Assembly (NCBI GenBank): GCA_050084515.1
Contig: CM114273.1
Location: forward strand, 10,540,001 to 10,604,000
Direction of reading: 5' to 3'
DNA: 64,000 nt
Source: Blasia pusilla
Lineage: Eukaryota > Marchantiophyta > Marchantiopsida > Blasiales
The translations under genes were made by a program, and so were the position numbers. Shown here one piece after another: positions 60,629 to 64,000 of the stretch. How positions within the stretch are numbered: the stretch's first letter is position 1; each line of letters opens with the position of its first letter. A model generated the notes under the pieces. That model made no database searches. It saw only the letters and a list, made by a program, of their open reading frames with translations, and was not told the origin of the DNA.

Positions 60629-60847
60629 TCAGCAAGAATAATTTCCATAGATAAGAGCAATAAGATCGCTTATCTTATTGCTATTTGTGACCATTTCACG
60701 CAGTAATCGTGTAAAGTCTTCTTCCAAATGAGGGTTCAAAGATAGACTACCCTCTTTCTTCTCCAATAACCAATCAACAAAAGCTTGTTGATGAGCACGC
60801 ATTTGACCTTCCAACCTTTGAACTCTCGTATTTGTCGTCAACTTCAT
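60629..60847 (-). CDS. Small hypothetical protein, 72 codons, helical
   Basis: A short open frame with an amphipathic, charged pattern (TRVQRLEGQMRAHQQAF, DFTRLLREM) that could form a coiled coil. A Met start precedes it and a stop ends it. No family was recognised and no neighbouring exon found. It may be a transposon remnant; the support is only composition. Confidence 0.25.
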   Translation of the reverse strand: MKLTTNTRVQRLEGQMRAHQQAFVDWLLEKKEGSLSLNPHLEEDFTRLLREMVTNSNKISDLIALIYGNYSC

Positions 60848-61479
60848 AATCCTTAGAGAAGACTATAGAGATGACCTCTTTATACTCGTTTGGATGATTT
60901 TTTTATGAACCCCATTGACGAATAGTAGGCAATACTTGAAGAAGATCACAACCAAAATTCATGAATTTTTTGCCAAATGGTATTTGCCTTAGATCAACTA
61001 AGACCACTCCATTTTCTGCACTTACATTTTTTGGCTACTTTTTCAAATATGGCTATAAATGATAGTCTAAGAAGGCTTATCATAATAGATATCTCGATGT
61101 TCTTATAGGGTTTTTGTTTGCACTTACCAATAAACTCAAATGTACATTGTAAGTAAAATCATTAGTTTTAAGGAAAAACTGAATGTGAAATAAGTATATA
61201 TTGGGAGATGGAATGGAGATATTACTTGGACTAATTGCTACCACCATTATGTAAAGGTTTATCGTTGTGGTTGTTGACTTGACTTTGGGGCGTCCCTTAC
61301 CTAGTCTGTGACAAGGAGACTCGTTGTGTGTTGGCCCATGATATTGTTAAGTTTGGTGAGTTGCTTTAGGGATCATGACTAGTTCCTCTTGGCAAAAGCG
61401 GTTACCACAAGTGATCCCACTTAACATCTTTGATCCATCCTTGCTTTCTTTGCTTCGAGCCCTTGATCCAGACTTGGCA
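60848..61479. other. AT-rich DNA without recognised gene
   Basis: No supported ORF, RNA gene or repeat was found. Confidence 0.5.
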
Positions 61480-61700
61480 TGTACAATTTGCCATTGAAAT
61501 TCACTATATATGGAGGGATAATGTGATACCTTGGGTGCATCCAGTATGCTCTTATCATACAATTGAAAAGCACCTATATTTCTGTTGGGATGATTGGCAG
61601 ATGAGCATGGATAACGTGGAGACAGTCTTGTTATGGTTGAGTATGGTTGGGATTGTCAACAAGTGCACGTACCATGCATATTTGTCATGATGTTTAGGGT
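61480..61700 (+). pseudogene. Dispersed conserved coding fragment, copy 2 (family unknown)
   Basis: The open frame 61430-61690 contains WRDNVIPWVHPVCSYH, EKHLYFCWDDWQ and VLLWLSMVGIVNKCTYH. It aligns with 49440-49680, with Trp and Cys positions kept. This copy has no internal stop in the matched part. The family is not recognised. Confidence 0.45.
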
Positions 61701-63199
61701 AGGCATAGAGGTATCTCAAGCTCAGAAATGCAAACTGCTGTAGCCTAAATTCGCTATGTGATCACTTACGCATGTGGATGTACACAATTTGAAATTGAGT
61801 GTTGCTATATCAAATTGCCCATGTCACTAGGTGAGGAAATATGCCTTCATAGAGAGAGAGCAAAGTTGATGGCTAGCTTGGCATGCCCATATTGTGGAGG
61901 CATGTGTAAAGATAGTGGAGTTTGGAACATAAAATTGTCCTAGGCATATCAAATGGGATATGCAAGAAACCAAAGTCTGCACAAAAAAATTCTATCAAAT
62001 TTAATTTTCCATTTCCCCTATCTTTACCTTCTTTGTTTTTTCCCCTTATGAAATTTTTTCTCCATTTTTTCCCTTCTCTTATTTTTTCCCTTATTTCCCC
62101 TTCAAAAAATTTAGTCTACCGCACAAAAGCTTATAACAAATTTCCTTTTTCCATTTTCACCTTCTTTATTTTTCCCTTCTTTTCCTTGTTTAAAAATTCT
62201 ACTCTTATATTGTTATAAAAATATTTCTAGAAAAGTCTTTTTTCCATCCATTTTCCACTTAATTATTTGTATGCATTATTTTTTGTAATCCCACAATTTT
62301 TCTCTTCATGTGCTGAGCATATTAATCTAGTGTATATGTTCACAAAATGGTTGGTGGGATGGAGAATTTTGCACTTTGTGATATGACAAATTTTCCTATT
62401 GGAATAAGGCGTGTAGAAGTACATACCATGCTATTCCATTGATTCCAATATCTCCAACGTATGGTGCCCATGTTCTTGTGAAATCTTTTTGTTGTTTTGC
62501 TTTTTTTAGGGTATTTCATTCCATTTTTTCCGTGTATATAGGTATATGTTGGCCTTATTGCACAAACAATGTCTTCTAGAAAATCCTACAAATTTATGTG
62601 ATTGTCAAAAGGTACTTCATGTCGAGGGCCAAAAAAGAAATCGAGAAAATTGTGATCTAAAATTAGGAGATCGAAGAAAATAACAGCCTCCTCTCCTCAT
62701 TCAATCATCTCCCATGTATGTTTTGCTTATGACCCATATATCTTACTTTCCATTCTAATCCTTTCTAGCCTGTTTAGCCTACTCAACCAAATTCGTGGTG
62801 TTGCAAACTAACTTTGTTGCATGCCCACTAGTTGCACAAACTTCTATTTCCATCAAATCCAACCTCTTTTCGTGATTTTCGAAAGGTGTTACATGGGGAA
62901 GCACGAAAACGAAAACGACTTCTTTATGTCGAGACTTTAGCGTTGAAAAAATAGAAAATGGCGATCTATCATAGAGATTATAACAAAAGAAGGGAAGTTT
63001 TGGGAAGAAGCCGTTTCAACCTTTGTGACGATCCACCCACTACTATTTGCAAGATCAAGGAAAATGAGTACATGACTTTCCATATATCCCTTAAGTGGAT
63101 TTCCAAGTTTCATCTTCATTTTTGTATTTGGAAGCGCAAGAGCTCTTACATGGTTGAGATGACTTCCATGAACGAGCTAGGTTAGGAGAGGAAATATTT
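61701..63199. other. AT-rich DNA, pyrimidine-rich tract, no recognised gene
   Basis: 61980-62260 is strongly T/C-rich (many TTTTCC words), which produces a Phe/Pro/Ser ORF by composition. 62870-63180 may belong to the upstream part of the Helitron replicase that follows, but no motif was secure. Confidence 0.5.
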
Positions 63200-64000
63200 T
63201 TTTTCTAACCAATCATACAGATCATTCTCAGCCTCTCAAAACCACGCCAAACGGTTCTATGAGTTTGCTCGACATACTCACTGGCATGTCAGGGTGGTTT
63301 TGAGAGGCGACTTTTAATGATGGAAAACGGTTAATTTGGGATACTATACACGATAAACTCAACACCATCATTTTTGGGGATACTACATTTGATTCAAAAA
63401 TGTTCTTCATTGACGAGCCTAACAGAACTAGAAAAACCTTCTTATACAATCTTCTTCTTGCAAGTGTAAGAGATGTTGGAGGTATAGCTTTAGTTGTTGC
63501 TTCATCATGGATTGATGTTTTTTTGTTATATGGAGAATGTATTGTGCATTCACGTTTCAAGATTCAAATCTATGTAGATGAAAATTCTACTCGCAAGCAA
63601 ATATCTACCCAATTCATGGTTTTGCAACTCTTTTAACACCGTAAAAAGATATCTTGCCCAAAATACTAATATCTTTGACTATACTTTTTTTTATAGTTTA
63701 CCAATTAATAGCAAAGTTACATGCTTAACTCAAAGGGATTGGCTTATCATATGGGATAAGGCATCTATAACTCATCACTATGCATTTGAGGTTGTAAATT
63801 GTTCCTTCCAAGATATCATGTGAGTGATATCAAAAGACTTGTTGAATGTTCTATTTGGTGGCAAATCAATAATCTTCGGCGGGGACCTTTGCCAAGTTTG
63901 TATGTAGTTTGTCATGGAGACTGTCCAAAAATTATTCAAGCTATACTGAAGAGATCACCTTTATGTTCTCATGTGAGGGTGATGAAGCTTACCACAAATA
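63200..64000 (+). pseudogene. Helitron-type PIF1 helicase relic (continues past window)
   Basis: Helitron RepHel proteins carry a PIF1-like helicase for rolling-circle transposition. The plus-strand reading contains MFFIDEPNRTRKTFLYNLLLASVRD, where the usual Walker A GPGGTGKTF has lost its glycines, then IALVVASSWID, HSRFKI, and a Walker B block IIWDKASITHHYAFE with Lys where the family has the second acidic residue. SIIFGGDLCQV follows near 63870, the HGDCPKIIQ block near 63915 and VRVMKLTT at the edge. Frame changes near 63600 and 63900 and the mutated motifs show loss of function. Confidence 0.75.

Noticed and set aside
62000-62218. Phe/Pro/Ser-rich ORF near 62.1 kb as a membrane protein
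   Set aside because: The composition follows directly from a pyrimidine-rich tract; no start context or homologous motif.

Overview
The window looks like nuclear DNA of a land plant or close streptophyte relative. The evidence is a plant-style multi-exon NOM1 (nucleolar MIF4G/MA3) gene, an NB-ARC/LRR resistance-type gene with GT-AG introns, and a dense, nested mix of CACTA, Ty1/copia, Ty3/gypsy and Helitron relics. The NLR is of a kind that suggests a seed-free plant (bryophyte, lycophyte or fern), but this is only a guess. No bacterial, organellar, rRNA, tRNA or CRISPR features were seen.

Layout. 1-8.1 kb: a decayed CACTA (En/Spm) transposon with a TNP2-type transposase broken by in-frame stops, a second multi-exon TnpA-like gene and 41-bp subterminal tandem repeats. 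8.1-11.7 kb: a minus-strand Ty1/copia relic that keeps its 5' LTR and primer binding site but has lost RT; a 637-bp repeat (10400-11036) sits inside it. 11.7-14.5 kb: small relics of the two gypsy families described below. 14.5-18.2 kb: unassigned ORFs. 18.2-22.8 kb: an NLR gene. 24.5-47.3 kb: a 22.7-kb block of Ty3/gypsy DNA. 47.3-53 kb: LTR fragments and a predicted gene of unknown function. 53.3-59.5 kb: NOM1 (minus). 59.8-62.9 kb: AT-rich DNA. 63.2-64 kb: a degraded Helitron helicase.

Main observation. The 24.5-47.3 kb block holds two diverged copies of one Ty3/gypsy family ('family A') lying head to head. Its Pol order is unusual: Gag with CCHC knuckle, aspartic protease, a C5-cytosine DNA methyltransferase domain, RT, RNase H, integrase, PHD finger. 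The methyltransferase shows an FGGIS motif I, a catalytic PCQG motif IV, an ENV motif VI, a RAH motif VIII and a motif IX/X-like end in unpermuted order. The PHD finger follows the integrase, where chromoviruses normally carry a chromodomain. An element of this kind would carry both a DNA-methylation writer and a histone reader. Both copies carry disruptions, so active relatives would have to be sought elsewhere in the genome. C5-methyltransferase capture by retrotransposons has been reported, as far as I recall, in dinoflagellates and the charophyte Klebsormidium; the combination with a PHD finger in this lineage may be undescribed.

The minus copy of family A was later invaded by an ordinary chromodomain gypsy element (25.3-29.5 kb), with loss of the family A integrase core. 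A pure 213-bp TC tract sits in its RT. All coordinates and domain calls come from reading the sequence and ORFs by eye; no database search was run.
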